Both the position numbers and the translations under genes were made by a program. Positions 8,005-15,449 of a DNA stretch of 36,416 bases are shown piece after piece. The notes beneath the pieces are model-generated. The model had not been told where the DNA came from and searched no databases. It saw only the letters and a list, made by a program, of their open reading frames with translations. This stretch comes from Komagataeibacter xylinus NBRC 15237 (GTDB lineage Bacteria > Pseudomonadota > Alphaproteobacteria > Acetobacterales > Acetobacteraceae). Within the stretch, counting starts at the first letter, position 1, and every line of letters starts with the position of its first letter. The stretch is from positions 1 through 36,416 of the forward strand of contig NZ_BCTP01000031.1 in assembly GCF_001571345.1 (NCBI RefSeq). The letters are read 5' to 3'.

Positions 8005-8291
8005 AAGGCACGCGCTTCAGACAGAACCTCATCCCGGAAGGCTAAGGGCAGATCTTCGGGCGTCCGGAGATCAACTGCTAGTCCCAGAAGATCTTCGAGA
8101 TCGCTTTGCAGTCCGCCCAGGTCAAAAAGGGTGATTCCCTCGGGCGCATCAACCAGCAGGTCCAGATCACTTCCATCCCGATCCAGGCCATGCACAACGG
8201 AGCCAAAGACCCGGGGATTATCGAGTTTCCATTGCCGGGCCAGTCCAATGATGGAGTGACGATGCAGGGCAACGGCTTCAGACGGACGCAT
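8001..8291 (-). CDS. mntA: MntA-like nucleotidyltransferase antitoxin
   Basis: A 96-residue minimal nucleotidyltransferase that uses ATP to modify and inactivate HepT. The signature GS-x10-D-x-D is complete: residues 30-44 read GSVVHGLDRDGSDLD, with a third Asp in AVDLRTP. The ATG at 8291 is preferred over a GTG two codons earlier because AGAGG lies about 5 bases upstream. Length and order fit the family. Upstream, at about 8330-8345, the minus strand is AT-rich and could hold the promoter. Confidence 0.9.
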   Translation of the reverse strand: MRPSEAVALHRHSIIGLARQWKLDNPRVFGSVVHGLDRDGSDLDLLVDAPEGITLFDLGGLQSDLEDLLGLAVDLRTPEDLPLAFRDEVLSEARAL

Positions 8292-8297
8292 GAACAC

Positions 8298-8637
8298 CTC
8301 TCCCTTTCCACAAAGCGGTTTATTCTATCAGATCGCTATACTCACCCCAAGGGCGCAAAGATTACTTTATATCTTTTTTTCGGCCTCAGATCGTCGCTAC
8401 GGAACGTCCCGCACCAACGGTGCAATGGTGTATGAAGAGCCTCTATCAGGCCGGGTCCGACCCGGTTCCAAAGGTGGTACCGGTCCCACCCCGGGCAGGT
8501 GCCAAGACGTCGTTGAAATGGGTCCAGTGGGGGTTCATAAAGGGTTCGTACCGGGACCAAAAATGCGCCACCCGACGTCCACACAGCGATTACCTCACAC
8601 CGGTACAGCCACTGACACGGCCTGCAGGAGAAACGAC
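8298..8637. other. Non-coding region before the tra-like operon, several GGTCC repeats
   Basis: No gene is seen in these 340 bases. GGTCC or its complement GGACC recurs at about 8455, 8483, 8522 and 8562, two of them within TACCGG(T/G). A perfect hairpin CCGGGT-ccg-ACCCGG lies near 8452-8466. The region precedes a TraK-like DNA-binding protein, so these repeats may be its binding sites or part of a stability or transfer site. An AT-rich stretch at 8360-8375 could hold promoters. Confidence 0.4.
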
Positions 8638-9231
8638 GTGACGGAAATGGACTCACAGGCAGGCGGAAACCGTTTCATCCGACGCGTGGCCGGAGAAAAA
8701 ATTCGTGGTCGGCAAGGACAGAAAGTCTCGCCACTTTACCGCTGGATGATGGAGAATTTCGAGGACATCTCGGAAGCGCGTCAGACAATCCGCGCTTGGG
8801 ATATCTTCATCGAGATCGCACACGAGGATGGGATAACCGGAACGGTCGAGAACAAGGAAATCACCCGCAAGACGGCCGCCAAGACATGGGCTCGAGTCCG
8901 GCGTGCCTATGCCGGGCGATCCCACGATATCGTCCGAAAAAACCAGAAGCAGCTCCTGCCCAGTCGACAGTCTAAAGACTGGAAACCCGATATCATTGAC
9001 GGGAAACACGAAAGCCTACCTCTTGCCGAAGCAGCCCTGCCGGCAGAAATTGCTTCCCTCCAAAAAAAGCCATCCCAGGTCGCATCATTACCACCGACCA
9101 TTCCCGAGGCGTCAGTAGCAGACCTGGACGAGGAAGAAATCCGTCGCCGGGGTCGCGCACGGGCCGAAGAGATCATTCGGGATCTGGAAAACCGGCGACG
9201 GTTGCAGGAACCCGGCTTTCATCAGGAATGA
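8638..9231 (+). CDS. TraK-like putative oriT/DNA-binding protein
   Basis: A 197-residue basic, helical protein. The segment from about residue 30 to 90 (YRWMMENFEDI, AWDIFIEIAHEDG, TRKTAAKTWARVRRAYAG) resembles the pattern in RP4 TraK, an oriT-binding protein, in which a helix, a G-rich turn and an S/T-x-x-T-(F/W)-x-x-(V/A)-RR helix follow each other. The C-terminal half is proline-rich and then charged (DEEEIRRRGRARAEEI), possibly coiled coil. The GTG at 8638 is chosen because GGAG stands 7 bases before it; an ATG three codons later is possible. It is followed after 3 bases by a ParA-like ATPase and then a membrane protein, the same order as traK-traL-traM. Similarity is by eye and moderate. 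Confidence 0.65.
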   Translation: MTEMDSQAGGNRFIRRVAGEKIRGRQGQKVSPLYRWMMENFEDISEARQTIRAWDIFIEIAHEDGITGTVENKEITRKTAAKTWARVRRAYAGRSHDIVRKNQKQLLPSRQSKDWKPDIIDGKHESLPLAEAALPAEIASLQKKPSQVASLPPTIPEASVADLDEEEIRRRGRARAEEIIRDLENRRRLQEPGFHQE

Positions 9232-9234
9232 AAC

Positions 9235-10062
9235 ATGACGGCACGCGAACCGAAGACCGCGGCGAAAGAGACCGTAAAGGCGCAACCGACCCTCATGATG
9301 GCAATCGGACGCCAGAGGGTTGGAAAAACGACATTCCTCAAGGTCCTCACGGAACTGACCCAGCAGCAGGGAGGCCACCCGGAAATCTGGAATACGGATT
9401 CACTCAACAAGTCCAATACCATCGCCTCTCTGGGTGATTACGTCCTGGAACCTGCGACCATAACGGCCAAGGGACAGGCGGCCTGGCTGGAACAGAGGAT
9501 CGAGCAGCTGGTGGAAACCCAGAACGACGCGATTCTTGACATCGGTGGCGGCTGGACGGCGGTTCATGAACTGGTAAAGGCCTCCCCGCTCGTTGCACAG
9601 CTTGAGGAACTCGGGATCAATCTTGTCACGGTTTTCATGATCGGCTCGGAACATGCCGATATCGACTATCTTGAAGACCTGCAGGCAAACCGGGGCTTTA
9701 TTCCCAAGAACACCGTCATTGTCATTAACGAGGCCCTGCTTAGCGGGCGCGTCGATGCTTCAGAGGAAATCCGGCATATCCTCCAATATCCCGCAATCGA
9801 GGGCGCACTTGGCCGCGGGGCTGTCTACGGGGTGTTTCCTGCGCTTGACGGGATAAAGCGTGTCTCGGACCGGGGGCAGTCTTTCATGGACTTTGCGGCG
9901 AACAGGCCGGTCCACGGCTTCCCGACAAGTTCGTTTTTCGACCGGTGTCGCGTCAGCCGGTGGCTGAGGCGCGACGTGCCGAAGTTTCTTGCAGCACTTG
10001 GCCCCGATTATCTGCCGCGGATGCCCGCAGGCCTGCCAGAAGTTATGGGGGTTGGTGTGTGA
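9235..10062 (+). CDS. ParA/StbB/TraL-like P-loop ATPase
   Basis: A 275-residue nucleotide-binding protein. The P-loop GRQRVGKTTF (residues 23-32) is followed by a region like that of TraL/StbB (GGHPEIWNTDSLNKS, LDIGGG near residue 100, and a hydrophobic strand LVTVFMIGS). These are the features of ParA-related ATPases that position plasmid DNA or the transfer machinery. The Walker A lacks the second, deviant Lys of true ParA. ATG 9235 has AGGA 7 bases upstream. Its stop overlaps the next start as TGATG. By analogy with RP4 TraL or R388 StbB it may link conjugation and plasmid positioning. Confidence 0.8.
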   Translation: MTAREPKTAAKETVKAQPTLMMAIGRQRVGKTTFLKVLTELTQQQGGHPEIWNTDSLNKSNTIASLGDYVLEPATITAKGQAAWLEQRIEQLVETQNDAILDIGGGWTAVHELVKASPLVAQLEELGINLVTVFMIGSEHADIDYLEDLQANRGFIPKNTVIVINEALLSGRVDASEEIRHILQYPAIEGALGRGAVYGVFPALDGIKRVSDRGQSFMDFAANRPVHGFPTSSFFDRCRVSRWLRRDVPKFLAALGPDYLPRMPAGLPEVMGVGV

Positions 10063-10556
10063 TGACAGCGCCGAACGAAATCGAAGACGCGGATCGTGCG
10101 TTTGCCGAGCACGTCGATAACCTGCGGCGGGTTGCCAATCAGTGGATTTCCCGCCCGATCGCACCCGAAGCGGAAGTGATCTCCGCGCTGATTGTCACGC
10201 TGGACCAGATTGGCATGCTGGCCATAGAGGCACGACGCGCGTCGATCCGTTCCGTCACGGAAGCCAGGCTGATCGCAGAGCAGCAGCGCAGGGCACTCGC
10301 CGACGATACCGTGGTCATCCGCGAGCAGTTGCGCGACGGGATTGAAGCCGTGCACACGCTGCGCACCATCAACGAAAAGCTGGTCGAGAAAAAACTCCTC
10401 GCGATCACCGCGGATATGACGAAAGGATTAAGGGGCGCCATCGAGAGCCAGGCCACGGCCATGACCAGACGGTACAACCTGGAGACGGCCTTTCGCATCC
10501 TGGGCTACAGTTCCATCGTCCTGATAGCGGGATTTGCGCTCGGACGGATGCCCTGA
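10062..10556 (+). CDS. TraM-like membrane-anchored coiled-coil protein
   Basis: A 164-residue protein, helical and charged over residues 1-140, ending in one predicted membrane segment (ILGYSSIVLIAGFALGRMP) at the extreme C-terminus. The bulk should face the cytoplasm. It starts at ATG 10062, overlapping the stop of the ATPase gene (TGATG), so the two are translated together. In RP4 the third gene of the traKLM cluster is likewise a small protein following a TraL-type ATPase. No catalytic motif is seen. It could anchor the ATPase at the membrane near the secretion channel. Confidence 0.7.
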   Translation: MTAPNEIEDADRAFAEHVDNLRRVANQWISRPIAPEAEVISALIVTLDQIGMLAIEARRASIRSVTEARLIAEQQRRALADDTVVIREQLRDGIEAVHTLRTINEKLVEKKLLAITADMTKGLRGAIESQATAMTRRYNLETAFRILGYSSIVLIAGFALGRMP

Positions 10557-10666
10557 GCATGTCTGCAACGGGCACGCTCAGGACCGGAACAGAAACGCCG
10601 TACGAAGTACTGACACAGGTCGCATGATGCTGGCCGATCCTGTCCGCCTCGCAACAGGAGGCCAAG

Positions 10667-11479
10667 GTGATCCGGCTCCCCTTTCCATGCCGCCGCACGG
10701 CGCAAGCGACCGTGGTCCTTGTGACGTGCGGCCTCGTCGCTCGGCCGATCGGGCACGCACAGACAGTAAACGTGCCGGGCGGGCTCCCGACACATGTCAA
10801 CGCAACCTATCAGGAACCAGGGCTCGGTGGCTGGACCCCGGACACGACGGGCACAGCCCAGGCCACCAGCGGAAGCGGCGCCATCCCCCAGACAACGACA
10901 GCGGACCCGTCCGACAGCGATGCGCTCGAGACCCTATACCAGCAGTCATGGGGCTATGCGGCAGCCCAGAACGCCGAGGCACTGGGCGTCAATCCATCAG
11001 CGCTTGCCGCGACCTGCGTGGTGGAATCCGGCTGCCAGAACCTCTACACGGCCGGAAACGGCAGTACGATCACCGGCGCATTCCAGATGAGCAACGGGAC
11101 CTACAGCCAGACCCTTGGAGAGGCACTGGCCGCAGACCCCTCGCTGGCCTCATCCATCACCAGCGGCACGGCGGGCCAGCAGGATCCGGCGACACAGGCG
11201 GTGGCTGCAGCGCAGTATCTCAAGGATGCCGCAACCAGTCTGCAGCACAGTGGCATCAGTAACCCGACAGCCCTTGATGCCCGGGCCTATTATAACTTTG
11301 GCCCGAGCGCTGGCGCTGAAATCGCGACGGCCAACGACAGCAGCCTCATGTCGTCCTACATATCGAGCACGGCGATGTCGGGGAACAATATCAGTTCAAC
11401 CACCACGGTCGGCCAATGGCGCGCGGCAGTCGCAGCAAAAATGGGCAGTGCCGCGTCCAGTTCGATCCTGACCGGCTGA
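10667..11479 (+). CDS. Exported lytic transglycosylase (VirB1-like)
   Basis: The 270-residue product has an N-terminal signal (RR-x6-VVLVTCGLVA, cleavage probably near AHAQ-type residues 29-32), then a Thr/Gly/Ser-rich linker (45-85), then an SLT fold. The catalytic Glu is E120 in ATCVVESGCQN, followed by GNGSTITGAFQMSNGTYSQTL, the usual goose-type lysozyme pattern. C117 and C123 could form a disulfide. The enzyme cuts peptidoglycan, and in conjugation operons it opens the wall for the secretion channel. The GTG at 10667 has a perfect AGGAGG 5 bases upstream. It follows the TraM-like gene by 110 bases. Confidence 0.9.
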   Translation: MIRLPFPCRRTAQATVVLVTCGLVARPIGHAQTVNVPGGLPTHVNATYQEPGLGGWTPDTTGTAQATSGSGAIPQTTTADPSDSDALETLYQQSWGYAAAQNAEALGVNPSALAATCVVESGCQNLYTAGNGSTITGAFQMSNGTYSQTLGEALAADPSLASSITSGTAGQQDPATQAVAAAQYLKDAATSLQHSGISNPTALDARAYYNFGPSAGAEIATANDSSLMSSYISSTAMSGNNISSTTTVGQWRAAVAAKMGSAASSSILTG

Positions 11480-11492
11480 CGAGGAGTCCAGC

Positions 11493-11900
11493 ATGAAGTT
11501 TTCCCACCGGGCCGCGATCCTTGCGGTCATCACCTGCAGCATCAGCCATCCGGCCTTCGCGCTGCACAGAACCCCGATGCGTGCGCTCGACGGGTACAGA
11601 TGCATGGCCCTTGATGCGCCGGAGCGGGTCATGATGGATTTCCGGCATCCGGTTCCACTGCAGAGCGAACCACGGGACGGTGCTCCGAGCATTGCTCCTG
11701 CGCTGGCGGTACTCCCGGTCGCCACGGACGCACCGCCTACGAACGGCTACGTCCGGAGCATGACCCTCGCATTGCGTCCCGGCTGGGTCTCGACAAGATG
11801 GCTAAAAGCCTACGACGCGGTCCATCCCGGCATGACCTGCACGCCCTACGTCATGAATGACGGCAAGCTTGGCTTCGTGTTCGGCAGGGCGACACAGTAG
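11493..11900 (+). CDS. Small exported protein of the transfer operon
   Basis: A 135-residue protein with a clear signal peptide (MKFSHRAAILAVI to SHPAFA, cleavage after about residue 23). The mature part has three Cys (one as YRCMAL, one as MTCTPY) and an SMTLALRPGWVSTRWLKAY segment. I do not recognise the family. It begins 13 bases after the transglycosylase stop with GAGGAG upstream, so it belongs to the same operon and probably acts in the periplasm or outer surface during transfer. Confidence 0.8.
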   Translation: MKFSHRAAILAVITCSISHPAFALHRTPMRALDGYRCMALDAPERVMMDFRHPVPLQSEPRDGAPSIAPALAVLPVATDAPPTNGYVRSMTLALRPGWVSTRWLKAYDAVHPGMTCTPYVMNDGKLGFVFGRATQ

Positions 11901-11939
11901 GTTTGTCATCTCCACAATCCGGCATGCTGCATGACCGAC

Positions 11940-12183
11940 ATTGTTTTTCATGGGAGCGGAACAGGGAAGGCCGCTGCCCGCCGGGAGGGCCGCGAGGCGC
12001 CCGGGTCAAGCCTGAGGGCATGCCCCTGAGGTGAACCGGGTTGCCCGGAGCGCGGGGCACCGCCCTGCGATCCGGGCGGCCCTGTTCACTGAAAGGGGCG
12101 TGTCCTCACCGCGCGAAGCGCGGCGCGCAGCGGGCTTGAGGCGGGCGCCTCGCGGCGACATGCTGGTTTCAGGGCATTTTTTT
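11940..12183 (+). ncRNA. Candidate structured RNA with an intrinsic terminator
   Basis: A GC-rich non-coding stretch folds almost completely. P1: 11990-12003 pairs with 12142-12155, 14 perfect base pairs. It is followed by a symmetrical 3x3 loop and 6 more pairs (12007-12012 with 12133-12138). P2: 12013-12027 pairs with 12094-12108 over 15 positions, two of which are G-U only if the RNA is plus-sense. Then GTGAAC/GTTCAC, CCGGG-ttg-CCCGG and CCGCCC/GGGCGG hairpins. P3: CCGCGC-gaa-GCGCGG at 12109-12123. Four bases after P1 comes a small stem (12160-12177, with two bulged G) and seven T. The 5' end is a guess. It could also be the 3' tail of the upstream transfer operon. Confidence 0.6.
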
Positions 12184-12216
12184 GCAAGCACAATGGCGAC
12201 CCCGGACACCAGAAGC

Positions 12217-12239
12217 AGGAACCCGGTTTCCGGGCTCCT
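12217..12239 (-). terminator. Hairpin just after the 100-residue gene, no U-tract
   Basis: Minus-strand AGGAGCCCGG-aaa-CCGGGTTCCT forms ten pairs, one of them G-U only in the minus-sense RNA. It begins 13 bases after the stop at 12253. There is no T-run, so it is either a factor-dependent end or a stabilising 3' hairpin. Confidence 0.4.
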
Positions 12240-12252
12240 GCGGCGTGGTCTC

Positions 12253-12555
12253 TCAAGGCGTCGGATCGTCGGGCCACCAGGGGTCGGGAGCGTCCGCAAT
12301 CTCGCGCGCTTTCGCTTCGGCTGCGGCGATGGCTGCGGCCCTTGCGGCCTCGGTCGCCTCCCGCCATGCGTCAATGCCGTGGTCGGCAATAAAGTCATGG
12401 GCGCCGTCATCTTCGGGGTGCGGCATTTCCGGGCCATGATAAAAAGGATTGCGATGCCAGACGTCCCGGTCCGTCAGGACCCATGCGTGGTCGGGCGCAG
12501 CACGCGAAAGCGCAAGGGCCTCGTCGCGGTCTGCCATGGATTCATATTCGCTCAT
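12253..12555 (-). CDS. Hypothetical acidic plasmid protein
   Basis: A 100-residue acidic protein of no family I know. It has an N-terminal MSEYESMADRDEALAL, a WVLTDRDVWHRNPFYHGPE segment with aromatic residues and His, an Ala/Glu helix (residues 65-87) and a Trp-Pro-Asp tail. AAGGA stands about 11 bases before ATG 12555. It lies 70 bases downstream of the next minus-strand gene and is probably cotranscribed with it. Confidence 0.7.
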   Translation of the reverse strand: MSEYESMADRDEALALSRAAPDHAWVLTDRDVWHRNPFYHGPEMPHPEDDGAHDFIADHGIDAWREATEAARAAAIAAAEAKAREIADAPDPWWPDDPTP

Positions 12556-12625
12556 GCGGGTCGATCCTTGCGGAAAGGTACCTTGCCGTGGGTGGCCGGA
12601 CCCGCCGTGGGTCCGGCCGGGTCGG

Positions 12626-13306
12626 TCAGAAGCCGAGGGCGTCCATCTCGGCGGCTGCGGCCCGCTGGTCGATGGTGCGGGCGTTGCTGGCCGTGTAGGG
12701 CTTCCACGGGGCGCCGATCATGTCCTCGTAGGCGGCAAGGGCCCCGCGGGCGGACGCGACCAGGGCGGCGGCCTTGATCCCCTGCTCGGCTGCGAAGCGG
12801 CGGGCGTTGGCCGCCCTGTTTTCCAGCCCGTCGACGCCCATCCGGTCCTCTTCGCGATATTCGTTGAACTGTGAGGACAGTTCGCGGGCCTGCGCGCGCT
12901 TGGCGTCATAGAACTGGGCGGCCCCGAAGGCGGACGCGACAGCGGCACCAGCCATGCGCTGGAGGTGCATTTCCAGCCCCTTGTCGTTCTGCTCCCCGTT
13001 CCATGTGGTCACGACCAGCACGGGCGAGAGGCTGCGGGCGATGACGGTGAAAGCCTGCCGGGCCGTTTCCGCGAGGGCATCGGCGTCGAAGTCCTCAAGG
13101 CCGAAATGGGAAACGATCTTGGTGATCTGGTCGGGAACGGGGATCAGGGCTTCGGCGGCCTCGATGGTGATGACAGGCGCGCGCCGGGCCGCTTCCTCGA
13201 AACGGCGGGCGGCGGGGGCCTTCTGACCCGCTTTTGCCTTGCTGGCGGCTTTCTTCTCTTGCGCGGAAGCGAGGGCGGCGGTCATTGTGTTGGTAGCGTT
13301 GGACAT
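12626..13306 (-). CDS. Hypothetical Ala-rich plasmid protein
   Basis: A 226-residue protein, strongly Ala-rich and helical. The first 40 residues are Lys/Ala-rich and probably disordered. The rest contains ITIEAAEALIPVPDQITKIV, a central LVVTTWNGE strand, and long Ala/Arg helices ending in IDQRAAAAEMDALGF. No domain is recognised. The ATG at 13306 has AAAGG about 8 bases upstream. The leader (13325-13371) carries CCGGTG-ttccag-CACCGG with extra pairs, and upstream DNA at 13385-13540 is AT-rich, so transcription likely starts there. Confidence 0.72.
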   Translation of the reverse strand: MSNATNTMTAALASAQEKKAASKAKAGQKAPAARRFEEAARRAPVITIEAAEALIPVPDQITKIVSHFGLEDFDADALAETARQAFTVIARSLSPVLVVTTWNGEQNDKGLEMHLQRMAGAAVASAFGAAQFYDAKRAQARELSSQFNEYREEDRMGVDGLENRAANARRFAAEQGIKAAALVASARGALAAYEDMIGAPWKPYTASNARTIDQRAAAAEMDALGF

Positions 13307-13329
13307 GAAACTTGACCTTTCTGTCTGGC

Positions 13330-13365
13330 GTCAGCCCTGTCCGGTGTTCCAGCACCGGGCGGGGC
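13330..13365 (-). promoter_or_regulatory. Leader hairpin of the 226-residue protein gene
   Basis: CCGGTG and CACCGG pair perfectly around a 6-base loop, with CCC/GGG pairs outside small internal loops. It is in the 5' leader about 25-60 bases before the start codon, between AT-rich promoter-like DNA and the gene. Its role is unknown. Confidence 0.4.
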
Positions 13366-13384
13366 GTCTGTGGCGGGAACCATT

Positions 13385-13545
13385 TCCCTTTCCACAAATA
13401 AAGAATAGTACAGACAGAATATAAATACAATAAAAAAGATAATATATTAGAAATAAACATTAGTTTATTACTGTTTTTATTCCCTTTATTTCCTTATTCC
13501 CATTTTATTAATCGCAGTATTATCAGGAATCTCATAAGCATTCAT
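13385..13545. promoter_or_regulatory. AT-rich region, probable divergent promoters
   Basis: About 160 bases of very AT-rich DNA in an otherwise GC-rich window. On the minus strand it contains AATAAAAACAG (complement at 13471-13481), close to a motif also seen before ssb and before the 51-residue membrane protein gene. On the plus strand TATTAT at about 13518-13523 could be a -10 box for the RNA candidate downstream. An origin-type unwinding element is an alternative, but no iterons or initiator gene are seen. Confidence 0.45.
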
Positions 13546-13690
13546 CCTGAAGAACCCCAGGGCGAGCGGTCGAACCGTTGCGCGAAAGCGTGGAGACCCC
13601 GCAGGGGGCTCCAGTGAGGTTAGCGGCGCAGCCGCTTAGCGAACCAGAGTGAGAGAACCCCGAAGGGGCCGCCCCTGATTTTCTTTTTTT
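13546..13690 (+). ncRNA. Candidate multi-hairpin RNA ending in a U-rich tract
   Basis: In order on the plus strand: CGGT-cga-ACCG (13567-13577); CGC-GAAA-GCG, a GNRA tetraloop hairpin (13581-13590); GGAGACCCC-gca-GGGGGCTCC with one mismatch (13592-13612); GGTT/AACC enclosing AGCGGC-gca-GCCGCT (13618-13645). Then the GGGG at 13665-13668 can pair either with CCCC before it (13658-13661) or with CCCC after it (13672-13675). The second choice gives a stem followed by a T-rich run to 13690. This is an intrinsic terminator with a possible alternative fold. No coding frame fits. The start is inferred from the AT-rich DNA upstream. Confidence 0.5.
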
Positions 13691-13829
13691 CCTGTTGAAC
13701 AGAGATGTTTCCCGGACCGGCCCTTTCGGGAGAGGAAACCGTATCCAGACGCCCTGTACCTGCGCCGCGTTTTGCGGCCATGCGCTGCAGGGCCACAGCT
13801 CCCGTTCGTCTGTGACCCGCGACATTCCT

Positions 13830-14264
13830 TCAGATACTCTTGATGAAGCCGGAAGGCGTGCCTTCGGCAGGATCGACAAACACCACGTCATCCGGTGCCC
13901 GGCGCGGTGTGTCGATGGCAAGAAAAGTGACAGGATCACGCAGGATACGCGGCACCGCATGCACCGCACGCCGCGGAAAGACCAGCAGGTGCCCGGGAAC
14001 AAACGGCGCTTCCTCAGCCGGGTCATCAATCCAGAAGGTCCCTTCTCCGGAAAGCACATGGAGGACTTCATCACACTGGGTATGATAATGCGGCGGCACG
14101 TTCCGATAGATCCGGAACACCCTGATACTGGCTTCAGGCCTGTCGGTCAGATAGGTATCCAGCAGCATCGTATCCGCGGTTTCCGGGAACGCCGCGGCAA
14201 TCCTGTTGAGATCGAACCGTCCACCGGTACGGTTCATGGTCATCAGATGCTCTTCATCAGTCAT
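13830..14264 (-). CDS. Cupin domain protein
   Basis: A 144-residue single-domain cupin. Cupin motif 1 is PPHYHTQCDEVLHVLSGEG, with metal ligands His, His and Glu. Motif 2 is FVPGHLLVFPRRAVHAV, with the last His as ligand. Such proteins are metal enzymes or sugar/phenolic-binding proteins, and the substrate cannot be told from sequence. The ATG at 14264 is chosen over a GTG at 14291 because a GGAG lies upstream at normal distance. It follows the oxidoreductase gene on the same strand after 65 bases, so the two may form one cargo operon under HxlR control. Confidence 0.85.
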   Translation of the reverse strand: MTDEEHLMTMNRTGGRFDLNRIAAAFPETADTMLLDTYLTDRPEASIRVFRIYRNVPPHYHTQCDEVLHVLSGEGTFWIDDPAEEAPFVPGHLLVFPRRAVHAVPRILRDPVTFLAIDTPRRAPDDVVFVDPAEGTPSGFIKSI

Positions 14265-14329
14265 GAGGCCTGTTCTCCGCCCATGTTCCACACCATGTCT
14301 CGACGAGCGCTTTCATGGTCTTTTCCATT

Positions 14330-15349
14330 TCAGCCAGGAAAACCTTCGAGCACGATCTTGCCCTTTGCCTGACCGCTCTCGATCAGGGCATGGGCCTGCC
14401 GCAGGTTCGCCGCCGTGATCAGGCCGAGGTTCCTGCCAAGCGTGGTGCGAATACGCCCGTCATCCACGAGGCGTGAGACGTCGTTGAGAATCTCGCCCTG
14501 TCTGCCCATATCGGCTGTGCCGAACAGCGGGCGGGTGAACATCAGCTCCCAGTGCAGCGACAGGCTTTTCTTCTTCAGCGGCAGGGCGTCGAGCGCGGCC
14601 GGGTCATCAATCAGGCCGAAATGCCCCTGGGGCGCGATCAGCTCGACAATCTCTGGCATATGCCGATCGGTCTGTGTCGTGGAAAAGACGAAGCCGGGAG
14701 CGCCGGTCGGAAGGGCGGCGACCTGCGCGGCAAGAGGCCTGCTGTGGTCCACCACATGATGTGCCCCGAGGGATGTCACCCAGTCGCGCGTTTCTGGCCG
14801 GGAGGCGGTGGCGATGACCGTGACATCGGTCAGGACCCGGGCCAGCTGGATGGCGATGGAGCTGACCCCGCCAGCGCCGCCGATAATCAGCACGGCTGGC
14901 TTCACGCCGGGGACGGACCGACGGATATCCAGGCGATCGAACAGCATCTCCCAGGCGGTGATCGCTGTCAGCGGCAGTGCCGCGGCTTCAGCCCAGTTCA
15001 GGGAACGGGGCTTACGGCCGACAATCCGCTCGTCGACCAGGTGGAATTCGGCATCGGTTCCCGGGCGATCGAGCGCGCCAGCGTAGAAAACCTCATCCCC
15101 GATGGCAAAATCCGTGACTTCAGGCCCGGTGCCGACAACGATCCCGGCGGCGTCCCAGCCCAGAACCCGCCATTGACCCGCATCCGGCGTGGCGCTGCGA
15201 CGGACTTTTGTATCGACCGGATTGACCGACACAGCCCTGATTTCCACCAGGAGATCCCGCCCTGAAGGGACCGGCTTCGGCAGATCGATGTCCTGAAGGG
15301 ATGCGGGATTGTCGATCGGGAGAGGCGTCTGGTAACCGACGGCGCGCAT
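14330..15349 (-). CDS. Zinc-type alcohol dehydrogenase-like oxidoreductase (TIGR02817-like)
   Basis: A 339-residue MDR-superfamily NAD(P)H oxidoreductase of the quinone-reductase-like branch. It has a GroES-like N-terminal domain (VNPVDTKVR, GWDAAGIV) and a Rossmann domain with VLIIGGAGGVSSIAIQLAR (about 153-171). The catalytic zinc Cys/His of true alcohol dehydrogenases are not seen, as usual in this subfamily. The probable role is reduction of reactive quinones or enones. AGGAG sits about 9 bases before ATG 15349. It is divergent from an HxlR regulator, the standard arrangement for an electrophile-inducible reductase. Confidence 0.92.
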   Translation of the reverse strand: MRAVGYQTPLPIDNPASLQDIDLPKPVPSGRDLLVEIRAVSVNPVDTKVRRSATPDAGQWRVLGWDAAGIVVGTGPEVTDFAIGDEVFYAGALDRPGTDAEFHLVDERIVGRKPRSLNWAEAAALPLTAITAWEMLFDRLDIRRSVPGVKPAVLIIGGAGGVSSIAIQLARVLTDVTVIATASRPETRDWVTSLGAHHVVDHSRPLAAQVAALPTGAPGFVFSTTQTDRHMPEIVELIAPQGHFGLIDDPAALDALPLKKKSLSLHWELMFTRPLFGTADMGRQGEILNDVSRLVDDGRIRTTLGRNLGLITAANLRQAHALIESGQAKGKIVLEGFPG

Positions 15350-15429
15350 GATGTCTGCTCCTGTGTTGATGAAGGAGAACAGTGAGCATTATGCTGGGTT
15401 CGGACAAGAACGCACTTTTAACGCCCATA

Positions 15430-15445
15430 GTATCGGAAATGATAC
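15430..15445. promoter_or_regulatory. Candidate HxlR operator
   Basis: GTATC (15430-15434) and GATAC (15441-15445) form a perfect inverted repeat with a 6-base spacer. It is 5 bases before the hxlR-type start and in the 100-base gap between the two divergent genes. Short spaced palindromes like this are typical of HxlR-family sites. It would also cover the hxlR ribosome binding site. Confidence 0.5.
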
Positions 15446-15449
15446 CGTC

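Noticed and set aside
8290-8637. N-terminal extension of the TraK-like gene back to 8290
   Set aside because: The extension has poor composition and crosses repeat-rich DNA, while GTG 8638 has a good ribosome site and gives a normal N-terminus.
13385-13545. Replication origin at the AT-rich segment
   Set aside because: There are no iterons, DnaA-box series or initiator gene near it. Promoters for the flanking units explain the AT-richness as well.
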